A DNA stretch of 5,244 bases, taken from contig JAHFDE010000143.1 in the NCBI GenBank assembly GCA_023249165.1, positions 1 to 5,244 of the forward strand, written 5' to 3'. A model generated the notes under the pieces. The model ran no database searches, was not told the origin of the DNA, and saw only the letters and a program-made list of their open reading frames with translations. This stretch comes from Candidatus Methylomirabilota bacterium. GTDB taxonomy: Bacteria; Methylomirabilota; Methylomirabilia; Methylomirabilales; CSP1-5. Shown piece after piece: positions 1 to 5,244 of the stretch; the stretch's first letter is position 1; every line of letters starts with the position of its first letter. The translations under genes and the position numbers were made by a program.

Positions 1-20
1 CCCTCTGTACTTCTCTGCAT
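1..20 (-). CDS. Possible start of the next dcw gene (5' end only)
   Basis: An ATG at 20-18 overlaps the murB TGA stop (22-20) by one base, forming a TGATG junction. It is preceded by a GGAG at 31-28 with a 7-nt spacer. The readable codons give only MQRSTE before the window ends, so the product cannot be identified. In many dcw clusters the gene after murB is ddl or ftsQ, which is an inference from synteny and not from this sequence. The alternative is that the true start lies further left and these codons are leader sequence. Confidence 0.4.
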
Positions 21-928
21 CAATCTTCTCCGACGACCCGGACCTCGAGCTCGAGCTCCACCTGCATCTTTTCCCTCACCTGGCGTTGCATCAGATCAAT
101 GAGGGCCAGGATATCCGTCGCCGTCGCCCCCCCTAGGTTGATGATGAAGTTTCCGTGCTTCGGCGAGATGCAGGCACCCCCGACCCGCACACCCTTGAGC
201 CCCACCTTCTCCACGAGGCGGCCTGCATACTCCCCAGGTGGATTCTTGAATACGGAGCCTGCCGATCGCCACTCCACCGGCTGTCCCCGATTTCGCTGGA
301 CGAGGTTCGCTGAGATCCGACGCCGAATCTCACCGGTGTCGCCCTGCTCCAGATCGAAGGCCGCCTCGAGGATGACGCATCCCTCCGGCAGTGAGGAGCG
401 TCGGTACGAAAACTCCATCCGGTCCCGCGAGAAGACGTGCTCATCCCCCTCGCTTGTCAGCAGCCGCACTGCCACCAGGTGATCGGCGATAGATCCCCCA
501 AAGGCGCCGGCGTTTCCCCGGACTGCGCCCCCGACGGTCCCGGGGACCCCGGCCAAGCACTCCACCCCGCTGAGGGCGAGCTTGGAACAGAAGGCCACCA
601 GTCGGCTCAGACGGACTCCAGCGCCGGCCCAGACTCGGTTCCCCTCCACGTTCAGTTGAGTAAAGACCCCCTCGAGATGAAGGACCACCCCTCGAAAGCC
701 CCCATCGCGGACCAACAGGTTGCTCCCGCCTCCCAAGACGAGATAGGGAACCCCTTCCTCTCGGCAGAGCCGCAGGGCAGCCCGGACGTCCGCCGCACCT
801 TCGGGAAAGACCATGATGTCTGCAGGCCCCCCAATGCCGAAGGAGGTATATTTGTCGAGCGGCTCTCCGTACACGACGCGCCCCCTAATTTGGCTCTCCA
901 ACCTTTCCCTTATGCTTGGCGTGAGCAT
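20..928 (-). CDS. murB: UDP-N-acetylenolpyruvoylglucosamine reductase MurB
   Basis: MurB is a cytoplasmic FAD enzyme that uses NADPH to reduce UDP-GlcNAc-enolpyruvate to UDP-MurNAc, completing the first committed branch of peptidoglycan precursor synthesis. The 302-residue product has the usual family length. The N-terminal FAD-binding half shows GIGGPAD (31-37), GGGSN (66-70) and the glycine-rich GVPGTVGGAVRGNAG stretch (127-141). YRRS (175-178) matches the conserved substrate-site Tyr-Arg. SAGSVFKNP (222-230) carries the expected proton-donor Ser225, and LEVRVVG (294-300) carries the conserved C-terminal Glu295. The SAGSVFKNP form and short length suggest the type II (Gram-positive-like) subclass. 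I chose the ATG at 928-926, which starts MLTPSIRERL and has AGGCGG 5 nt upstream. A GTG at 1012-1010 in the same frame would add 28 residues, but these are encoded by the intergenic repeat and lie outside the domain. The stop is TGA at 22-20. It is the last complete gene of the cluster here and is separated from murC by 84 nt. Confidence 0.96.
   Translation of the reverse strand: MLTPSIRERLESQIRGRVVYGEPLDKYTSFGIGGPADIMVFPEGAADVRAALRLCREEGVPYLVLGGGSNLLVRDGGFRGVVLHLEGVFTQLNVEGNRVWAGAGVRLSRLVAFCSKLALSGVECLAGVPGTVGGAVRGNAGAFGGSIADHLVAVRLLTSEGDEHVFSRDRMEFSYRRSSLPEGCVILEAAFDLEQGDTGEIRRRISANLVQRNRGQPVEWRSAGSVFKNPPGEYAGRLVEKVGLKGVRVGGACISPKHGNFIINLGGATATDILALIDLMQRQVREKMQVELELEVRVVGED
28..31 (-). promoter_or_regulatory. 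Candidate Shine-Dalgarno for the gene after murB
   Basis: The minus strand reads GGAG at 31-28, inside the last codons of murB and 7 nt before the ATG at 20-18. Motif and spacing are normal for a ribosome binding site. They are the main support for a gene starting at the left edge. A four-base match in GC-rich DNA can arise by chance. Confidence 0.4.
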
Positions 929-933
929 GTAGT

Positions 934-939
934 CCGCCT
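934..939 (-). promoter_or_regulatory. Shine-Dalgarno that fixes the murB start
   Basis: The minus strand has AGGCGG at 939-934, one mismatch from AGGAGG, 5 nt before the ATG at 928-926. It supports this start over the repeat-encoded GTG at 1012-1010, which sits directly after the murC stop. It lies just outside the heptamer repeat, so the repeat did not remove the ribosome binding site. Confidence 0.55.
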
Positions 940-955
940 GTCCATTCGGAGTGCT

Positions 956-1021
956 GGGTATTAGGTATTGGGTGTTAGGTGTTCGGCTACCCCAATACCC
1001 AAAACCTGACACCTAAAACCC
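956..1021. repeat. Inverted heptamer repeat between murC and murB
   Basis: The left arm is four back-to-back 7-mers fitting RGGTRTT: GGGTATT, AGGTATT, GGGTGTT and AGGTGTT (956-983). Read on the minus strand, the right arm has four more of the same family: GGGTTTT, AGGTGTC, AGGTTTT and GGGTATT (1021-994). Bases 957-986 pair with 1020-991 around a 4-nt loop (987-990). By hand count this gives 22 Watson-Crick pairs of 30, plus two G-U pairs in the murC-murB transcript. No run of U follows the stem in the direction of transcription, so it is not a standard intrinsic terminator. The right arm overlaps the last two sense codons and the stop codon of murC. It resembles short dispersed intergenic repeat families in type. 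Whether other copies exist in this genome cannot be seen from the window. Its role, if any, in mRNA stability or transcription is unknown. Confidence 0.85.
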
Positions 1022-2395
1022 CGCGCCGGCAGTGAGGCGGCGCACAATCTCCTCCCCCACCTGCCAGATGTCTCCGGCCCCCAAGGTGATCACCATATCT
1101 CCAGAGCGGAGCATCGGGATCAACACGTCCGGGATCGCCTCCTTCTCCGGGATAAACGTGGCACTGCGATGTCCATGCTCCAACGCCCCCTCGACGATCT
1201 GCCTCCCGCTGACGCCGGGGATGACCGGCTCACCGGCCCCGTACACCTCGGTCACCACGAGCACGTCGGCCTGGTAAAAGGCGGTGAAGAACTCTCCGAG
1301 CAGATGCTTGGTTCTGGTGTACCGGTGGGGCTGAAAGACCACGACCACCCGCCGCCCAAAGCCATCCTTAGCCGCATCGAGGGTCGCGCGGATCTCGGCC
1401 GGGTGGTGGCCGTAATCATCCACCACCAACATTCCGCCAACCTCGCCCTTCACCTGGAAGCGGCGCTCGACGCCGGCGAACTGCTCCAGCGCTTCCCGGA
1501 TGACCTCCGGCCCGATGTTCAGGTCGAGACCGACCGCGACGGCGGCTAACGCGTTGCTCACATTATGGATTCCCGGCACGCGCAGCCGGAACTTCCCCAA
1601 CTCCTCCTGGCGCGCCACGACGACGAACTCCGATCCCATGCCCTCCAGGTGGATCTCCCTAGCAGTGATGTCCGCCTGGGTCCTGAGCCCGTACGTGATG
1701 AACCGCTTCTCCACCGAGGGGAGGAGGGCCTGAATGTTCTCCTGATCGAGACACAGGATGGCGGACCCGTAGAAGGGGACCTTATTGATGAACTGCAGGA
1801 AGGTTTCCAGAATATGCGGCAGGTCGCGGTAGTAGTCGAGATGCTCGGCGTCGATGGTCGTCACCACCGCGATGGTCGGTGAGAGCTTCAGGAAGGATCC
1901 ATCACTCTCATCCGCCTCCGCCACCAGGAAGTCTCCCCGGCCGAGCTTCGCATTGGTGCCGAGACCTCTCAGGCGGCCGCCGATCACGATGGTGGGATCG
2001 AGCCCCCCTTCCGCAAGGACCGTCGCCAGCATGGAGGTCGTCGTGGTCTTGCCGTGGGTCCCGGCCACCGCCACGCCGTACTTGAGACGCATCAGCTCCG
2101 CCAGCATCTCCGCCCGCGGGATCACCGGAATCAGGTGCTGGCGGGCGGCGGTGACCTCTGGATTATCCAGGGCCACCGCCGAAGAGCGAACCACCACATC
2201 GGCGCCCTGCACGTTCCCCGGCGCATGCCCGATGAACACCCGGACCCCCAGGCTCTCGAGACGCCGAGTCACGTCTGACGCCTTCAGATCGGATCCGGTG
2301 ACGAGATACTCCATGTTGTGAAGCACCTCTGCAATCCCGCTCATCCCGGCGCCGCCGATTCCAACGAAATGGATGTGCCGGTACCGCTTCACCAT
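1013..2395 (-). CDS. murC: UDP-N-acetylmuramate--L-alanine ligase MurC
   Basis: MurC is a cytoplasmic ATP-dependent ligase that attaches the first stem residue, normally L-Ala, to UDP-MurNAc. The 460-residue product is complete and typical in length. The N-terminal Rossmann domain carries VGIGGAGMSGIAE (11-23). The central ATPase domain has the P-loop GTHGKTTTT (112-120), EADESDGSF (160-168) and DAEHLDYY (182-189). The Mur-ligase HNVSNALAA signature lies at 277-285. The C-terminal domain contains ERRF (310-313), DDYGHHPAEIRAT (326-338), FQPHRYTRT (354-362) and LGAGDIW (438-444). DDYGHHP and FQPHRYTRT are diagnostic of MurC or the related Mpl. The length and the position between murG and murB favour MurC. 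The ATG at 2395-2393 lies 3 nt after the murG stop and has a GGGGGAG ribosome binding site. The TAG stop (1015-1013), with the final Gly-Phe codons, falls within the edge of the heptamer repeat, so the C-terminal tip may have been set by that repeat. Confidence 0.97.
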   Translation of the reverse strand: MVKRYRHIHFVGIGGAGMSGIAEVLHNMEYLVTGSDLKASDVTRRLESLGVRVFIGHAPGNVQGADVVVRSSAVALDNPEVTAARQHLIPVIPRAEMLAELMRLKYGVAVAGTHGKTTTTSMLATVLAEGGLDPTIVIGGRLRGLGTNAKLGRGDFLVAEADESDGSFLKLSPTIAVVTTIDAEHLDYYRDLPHILETFLQFINKVPFYGSAILCLDQENIQALLPSVEKRFITYGLRTQADITAREIHLEGMGSEFVVVARQEELGKFRLRVPGIHNVSNALAAVAVGLDLNIGPEVIREALEQFAGVERRFQVKGEVGGMLVVDDYGHHPAEIRATLDAAKDGFGRRVVVVFQPHRYTRTKHLLGEFFTAFYQADVLVVTEVYGAGEPVIPGVSGRQIVEGALEHGHRSATFIPEKEAIPDVLIPMLRSGDMVITLGAGDIWQVGEEIVRRLTAGAGF

Positions 2396-2398
2396 CGG

Positions 2399-3547
2399 TC
2401 ACTCCCCCGTCCGGGGACCCCACCGCTGCTCCGCGATGTGTCTCGCCGTCCGCTCGCCGCCCCGCTCCCCCGCCAGTTGACAGACCAGATCGGCCAGATG
2501 GGAGGCCGCATCAGGCCGCCCCAGACTGTGTGCCGCCTGGCCCATCGCGGTGAGCGTCCCGGGGTCGTCGAGCAACTCATACAGCTCCACTGCGAGCCGA
2601 TGACCGGTGAGATCCCGGTCGAGGATCATCCGTCCCCCGCCGATCCTCACCACCTCCTCCGCGTTTTCCCGCTGATGATCATTGGCGGCGAAGGGATAGG
2701 GGATGAGGAGAGCCGGCTTTCCGAGCGCGGTGAGCTCCGCGATCGTGGTTGCCCCGGCCCGGCACACCACCAGGTCCGCCGCCGCGTAGGCCGAGGCCAT
2801 GTCCTGGACAAAGGAGAGGACCCGCGCCTCGCCCTTCCAGACTTGGTAGGCCTCCTCCACTTCGCCCCGGTCCCGCTCCCCCGTCGCATGGATGATCTGG
2901 ATCCGATCCCGTAATCGACGCAGATGCGGAACGGCCTCGACTACGGCCCGATTGATCCGGTACGCACCCTGACTTCCGCCGAAGATCAGCACGGTCTTCC
3001 TGGTGGGGTCCAACTGGAAGGCGTCGAGCCCCTTGCGCCGGTCCCCCTCCAGGATCTCCCGGCGGATCGGATTCCCCGTTACCACCACCTCGCGTCCGAA
3101 TAACGGACCGGTCGCCTCCAGGCTCACCGCGACCACGTCTGCGACCCGCGCGAGGACCCTGTTGGTCAGTCCCGGGGAGCGATTCTGTTCGTGGATGAGG
3201 AGGGGGATCCGTCTGAGGACCGCCGCCATACCGACCGGCCCGGCCGCATAGCCGCCCATCCCGACCACGGCGCGAGGTCGATGACGCCCGAGGAGCCGCA
3301 GGGCATGGATCAGGGCCTGAGGCAGGAGGACCAGCGATCTGGCCTGCGCCCCGACCCTCACCCCCTGGAGTCCCTCGACACGGATCGTCTCCAGGGTAAA
3401 CCCCTCTGCCGGGAAGGCGGCCGCCTCCAGGCCTCGGGCCGTTCCAACCATCAGGGCCTCGACATCCCTGGCCCGGAGCTCGCGGGCCAGCGCGAGCGCC
3501 GGAAAGACATGGCCCCCGGTTCCGCCGCCCGCCAGCACCACCTTCAT
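2399..3547 (-). CDS. murG: Lipid II-forming GlcNAc transferase MurG
   Basis: MurG is a peripheral inner-membrane glycosyltransferase (GT28, GT-B fold) that moves GlcNAc from UDP-GlcNAc onto lipid I to make lipid II. The 382-residue product begins MKVVLAGGGTGGHVFPALALA, with the N-terminal glycine loop at 7-12. It then shows GMGGYAAGP (96-104), HEQN (119-122) and TGNPIR (157-162). The C-terminal donor-binding half has FGGSQGA (189-195), CRAGATTIAEL (262-272, with the conserved Glu271) and PYPFAANDHQRENA (283-296). It is slightly longer than the roughly 355-365 residues usual for the family, the excess being a charged tail after about residue 355. The start is the ATG at 3547-3545, which has a perfect AGGAGG 6 nt upstream. 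A longer in-frame extension upstream would run through the ftsW coding sequence and has no MurG character. Its ATG overlaps the ftsW TGA (ATGA), pointing to coupled translation. The stop is TGA at 2401-2399, 3 nt before murC. Confidence 0.97.
   Translation of the reverse strand: MKVVLAGGGTGGHVFPALALARELRARDVEALMVGTARGLEAAAFPAEGFTLETIRVEGLQGVRVGAQARSLVLLPQALIHALRLLGRHRPRAVVGMGGYAAGPVGMAAVLRRIPLLIHEQNRSPGLTNRVLARVADVVAVSLEATGPLFGREVVVTGNPIRREILEGDRRKGLDAFQLDPTRKTVLIFGGSQGAYRINRAVVEAVPHLRRLRDRIQIIHATGERDRGEVEEAYQVWKGEARVLSFVQDMASAYAAADLVVCRAGATTIAELTALGKPALLIPYPFAANDHQRENAEEVVRIGGGRMILDRDLTGHRLAVELYELLDDPGTLTAMGQAAHSLGRPDAASHLADLVCQLAGERGGERTARHIAEQRWGPRTGE
2402..2408 (-). promoter_or_regulatory. 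Shine-Dalgarno for murC
   Basis: The minus strand reads GGGGGAG at 2408-2402, within the 3' end of murG and 5 nt before the murC ATG. Its position inside murG, with only 3 nt between stop and start, suggests that ribosomes finishing murG feed murC translation. Confidence 0.6.
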
Positions 3548-4671
3548 GGCGTTCCTCCTCGCAGACGGAAATAGCCTGAATAAGCCGGAGAACGACGGGA
3601 GATATTCAACAGGATGCCCACCCCGAAGAGGGTCATCACTAACGAGGTGCCGCCGAAGCTCAGAAAGGGAAGAGGAAGACCGGTGGTCGGTAGGAGGCCG
3701 ACGACCATCCCCACATTCACCACCGCCTGCGTCACGATGAGGCAGGTGATCCCCAGGGCCAGATAGCACCCGAAGGGATCAGAGGTGTGGAGCGCGATCC
3801 GGATTCCCCGCCACAGGAAAAAGGCAAAGAGGCCCAGGACCCCTATGGCGCCGGCAAAGCCCAACTCTTCGCCGACGATGGCGAAGATAAAGTCGGTATG
3901 AGGCTCGGGCAGATAGAAGAGCTTTTGCATCCCATCGCCGAGCCCGGTCCCGAGCGAGCCTCCCCGCCCCAGGGCCAGCTGGGACTGGGTCAACTGGTAG
4001 AGAAACCGCGGAGAGACCTGAGAGGGATCCACCATCGCCAGGACCCTTGCCCGGACATGGGGGACCTGCAGCAGGAGCAGACCGCCCAGGGGCAGAAAAC
4101 CCAGGCCGGTGAGCGCTAGGTGCGAGACCTTGGCCCGCGCGGCAAAGAGGAGGACCCCCACCGTGGTGAGGATGACCAGGGCGGTCCCGTAGTTGGGTTG
4201 AAGCGCAATGAGGAGCGCGACGACCATGGCGAGGATCAGGGGAGGCAGGAACCCGTCCGTGAACTCTCGCACCCGCTCTCCTTTTCGTGCCAGGAGCCGG
4301 CTGATATACAGGAGAAGGCCAAACTTGGCGAGCTCCGCCGGTTGAAATGACAGGCTGGAAAACCGGAGCCACCGTCGGGCGCCGTTCACCCGTGTCCCCA
4401 CCGCCGGGATCAGGACGATGATCAACAAGAGGACCGAGATCACGTAGAGCAGGGGGGCCCACCGCTGAAGCTGGCGGTAGTCCTGTCCCAGCACCCAGAT
4501 GAGGGCCGTGAGTCCGACCACGGCCCAGACGACCTGCCGCTTCAGAAAGAAGGAGGGATCCCCGAATTGCTCCTGGGCCCGAATGGCGCTGGCACTGTAG
4601 ACCATGAGAATCCCCAGACCCACCAGGATCAGGGTGATGGTAAAGAGAACCTTATCGTACTCCCCCCGCAT
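3544..4671 (-). CDS. ftsW: SEDS peptidoglycan glycosyltransferase FtsW
   Basis: FtsW is a polytopic inner-membrane protein that polymerises lipid II into glycan strands at the septum, together with a class B penicillin-binding protein. The 375-residue product shows about ten hydrophobic segments, roughly at 8-28, 45-62, 72-91, 112-127, 141-158, 161-178, 184-202, 261-287, 300-325 and 335-357. The large outer loop lies between segments 7 and 8. SEDS landmarks are NGARRWL (96-102), QPAELAK (110-116), PEPHTDFIFAIVGEELGF (255-272), which holds the presumed catalytic Asp260, and LLPTTGLPLPFLSFGGTS (326-343). RodA and SpoVE share this fold. The murD-murG context makes FtsW the best call. The ATG at 4671-4669 lies 20 nt inside murD and gives a normal FtsW N-terminus (MRGEYDKVLF). 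Its ribosome binding site is poor: a GAGG touches the ATG and a GGGGG lies about 10 nt away, so initiation may depend on translation of murD. The TGA (3546-3544) overlaps the murG start. Confidence 0.95.
   Translation of the reverse strand: MRGEYDKVLFTITLILVGLGILMVYSASAIRAQEQFGDPSFFLKRQVVWAVVGLTALIWVLGQDYRQLQRWAPLLYVISVLLLIIVLIPAVGTRVNGARRWLRFSSLSFQPAELAKFGLLLYISRLLARKGERVREFTDGFLPPLILAMVVALLIALQPNYGTALVILTTVGVLLFAARAKVSHLALTGLGFLPLGGLLLLQVPHVRARVLAMVDPSQVSPRFLYQLTQSQLALGRGGSLGTGLGDGMQKLFYLPEPHTDFIFAIVGEELGFAGAIGVLGLFAFFLWRGIRIALHTSDPFGCYLALGITCLIVTQAVVNVGMVVGLLPTTGLPLPFLSFGGTSLVMTLFGVGILLNISRRSPAYSGYFRLRGGTP
3554..3559 (-). promoter_or_regulatory. Consensus Shine-Dalgarno deciding the murG start
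   Basis: A full AGGAGG lies on the minus strand at 3559-3554, 6 nt before the ATG at 3547-3545 and inside the last codons of ftsW. It is the strongest ribosome binding site in the window and settles the murG start against the longer open frame. Confidence 0.8.
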
Positions 4672-5244
4672 CCTCGCTCGACCCCCGATCGGTCAGCCGC
4701 CGCACCGCCGCCTTGAAGATCCGTCCTCGCTCTTCGAAGTCCTGGAACATGTCGAAGCTGGCACAGGCCGGAGAGAGGAGAACCACATCCCCAGGAGCCG
4801 CATCCCCGGCTGCAGCCTCGACCGCCTCGTCGAGGCTCGCGACCGCCGTGGTGGGACAGGCGCCGGAGAGCACCGCCGTGAGCTTCTCCCGCGCCCGGCC
4901 GATGAGAATGGCCGCCTTGACTCGCTCCTTGACGAGGGGGATCAGGGGCCTGAAGTCAGCCCCCTTGTCCAGCCCACCCGCGATCAGGATCACCGTTCCC
5001 ACCGGAAACCCCTCGAGGGATTTCACGGTGGCCCCCACGTTGGTCCCCTTGGAGTCGTTGAAGTACCGGACCCCGGCGATCTCCGCCACCAGCTCGAGAC
5101 GGTGCTCGAGCCCGGGAAAACTCGCGAGGGCCTCGCGCATGGAGTGCGAGGGAACCCCCACGCATCCGGAGGCGGCGATGGCCGCCAGGGCGTTCTCGGT
5201 GTTGTGGGACCCCTGAATCTCGAGGGTGTCCCGCCGGCAGACGG
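4652..5244 (-). CDS. murD: UDP-MurNAc-L-Ala--D-glutamate ligase MurD, C-terminal part
   Basis: MurD is a cytoplasmic ATP-dependent ligase that adds D-Glu to UDP-MurNAc-L-Ala. Only the last 196 codons are present. The frame stays open to the right edge and should continue beyond it, since the family is usually about 430-460 residues. Numbering from the first full codon, GSHNTEN (11-17) is the Mur-ligase HNxxN signature between the central and C-terminal domains. FNDSKGTNVGAT (61-72) contains the conserved substrate-site Lys65. AGGLDKGADF (88-97) and LLSPACASFDMFQDFEERG (155-173) are characteristic of MurD. The P-loop and N-terminal UDP-binding domain lie outside the window. The GTG at 5161-5159 is an internal valine codon, not a start, because the HNTEN motif lies upstream of it in the same frame. 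The stop is TAA at 4654-4652, overlapping ftsW by 20 nt. Confidence 0.95.
   Translation of the reverse strand, partial: VCRRDTLEIQGSHNTENALAAIAASGCVGVPSHSMREALASFPGLEHRLELVAEIAGVRYFNDSKGTNVGATVKSLEGFPVGTVILIAGGLDKGADFRPLIPLVKERVKAAILIGRAREKLTAVLSGACPTTAVASLDEAVEAAAGDAAPGDVVLLSPACASFDMFQDFEERGRIFKAAVRRLTDRGSSEDAGGVR

Noticed and set aside
99..482. Plus-strand open frame opposite murB, and similar long plus-strand frames opposite murC, murG, ftsW and murD
   Set aside because: Their translations are low-complexity, rich in Pro, Arg and Ser, and show no recognisable domain. Such antisense frames are expected in GC-rich coding DNA, and the minus-strand genes carry clear motifs.
957..1020. The repeat hairpin as an intrinsic terminator
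   Set aside because: The stem is interrupted by mismatches and no U run follows it on the transcribed strand. It also lies between two genes of one pathway in the same operon.
956..1021. CRISPR array or phage attachment site
   Set aside because: The units are contiguous 7-mers without spacers, and no integrase, cas gene or tRNA is nearby.
3548..3769. A 74-codon upstream extension of the murG frame
   Set aside because: It overlaps ftsW codons in another frame, has no MurG similarity, and the ATG at 3547 has a perfect AGGAGG and the family's normal N-terminus.
3779..4462. A 227-codon minus-strand frame inside ftsW
   Set aside because: It is an out-of-frame shadow rich in Pro, Gly and Arg. 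The overlapping ftsW frame encodes conserved SEDS motifs and membrane segments.

Overview
The window is a GC-rich stretch of a bacterial chromosome. It carries part of the division and cell wall (dcw) cluster, entirely on the minus strand. In transcription order (right to left) the genes are murD (3' part only), ftsW, murG, murC, murB and probably the first few codons of another gene running off the left edge. All complete genes look intact, with their catalytic motifs and no frameshifts.

Layout: murD (4652-5244, cut by the right edge) overlaps ftsW (3544-4671) by 20 nt. ftsW overlaps murG (2399-3547) by 4 nt in an ATGA junction. murG is followed after 3 nt by murC (1013-2395). An 84-nt gap then separates murC from murB (20-928). 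The murB stop codon overlaps a possible next start by 1 nt (TGATG). The murC-murB gap is the only real spacer in the window and is largely filled by an inverted, heptamer-based repeat (about 956-1021). No promoter, intrinsic terminator, RNA gene, mobile-element gene or CRISPR array was found. The tight packing suggests one polycistronic unit with translational coupling.

Function: MurB, MurC and MurD carry out cytoplasmic steps of peptidoglycan precursor synthesis. MurB makes UDP-MurNAc, MurC adds the first residue (usually L-Ala) and MurD adds D-Glu. MurG adds GlcNAc to lipid I on the inner membrane face to give lipid II. FtsW is the septal SEDS glycosyltransferase that polymerises lipid II, working with a class B PBP. 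The gene at the left edge would by usual synteny be ddl or ftsQ, but too little is present to tell.

Organism: gene order and GC content fit many Gram-negative-type lineages. Repeats of the RGGTRTT kind are, from memory, common between genes of some environmental lineages such as NC10 and several deltaproteobacterial or Nitrospirota-like groups. This is a weak hint and no taxon is asserted. Apart from the murC-murB repeat the region is ordinary housekeeping DNA, and I see no undescribed multi-gene system.
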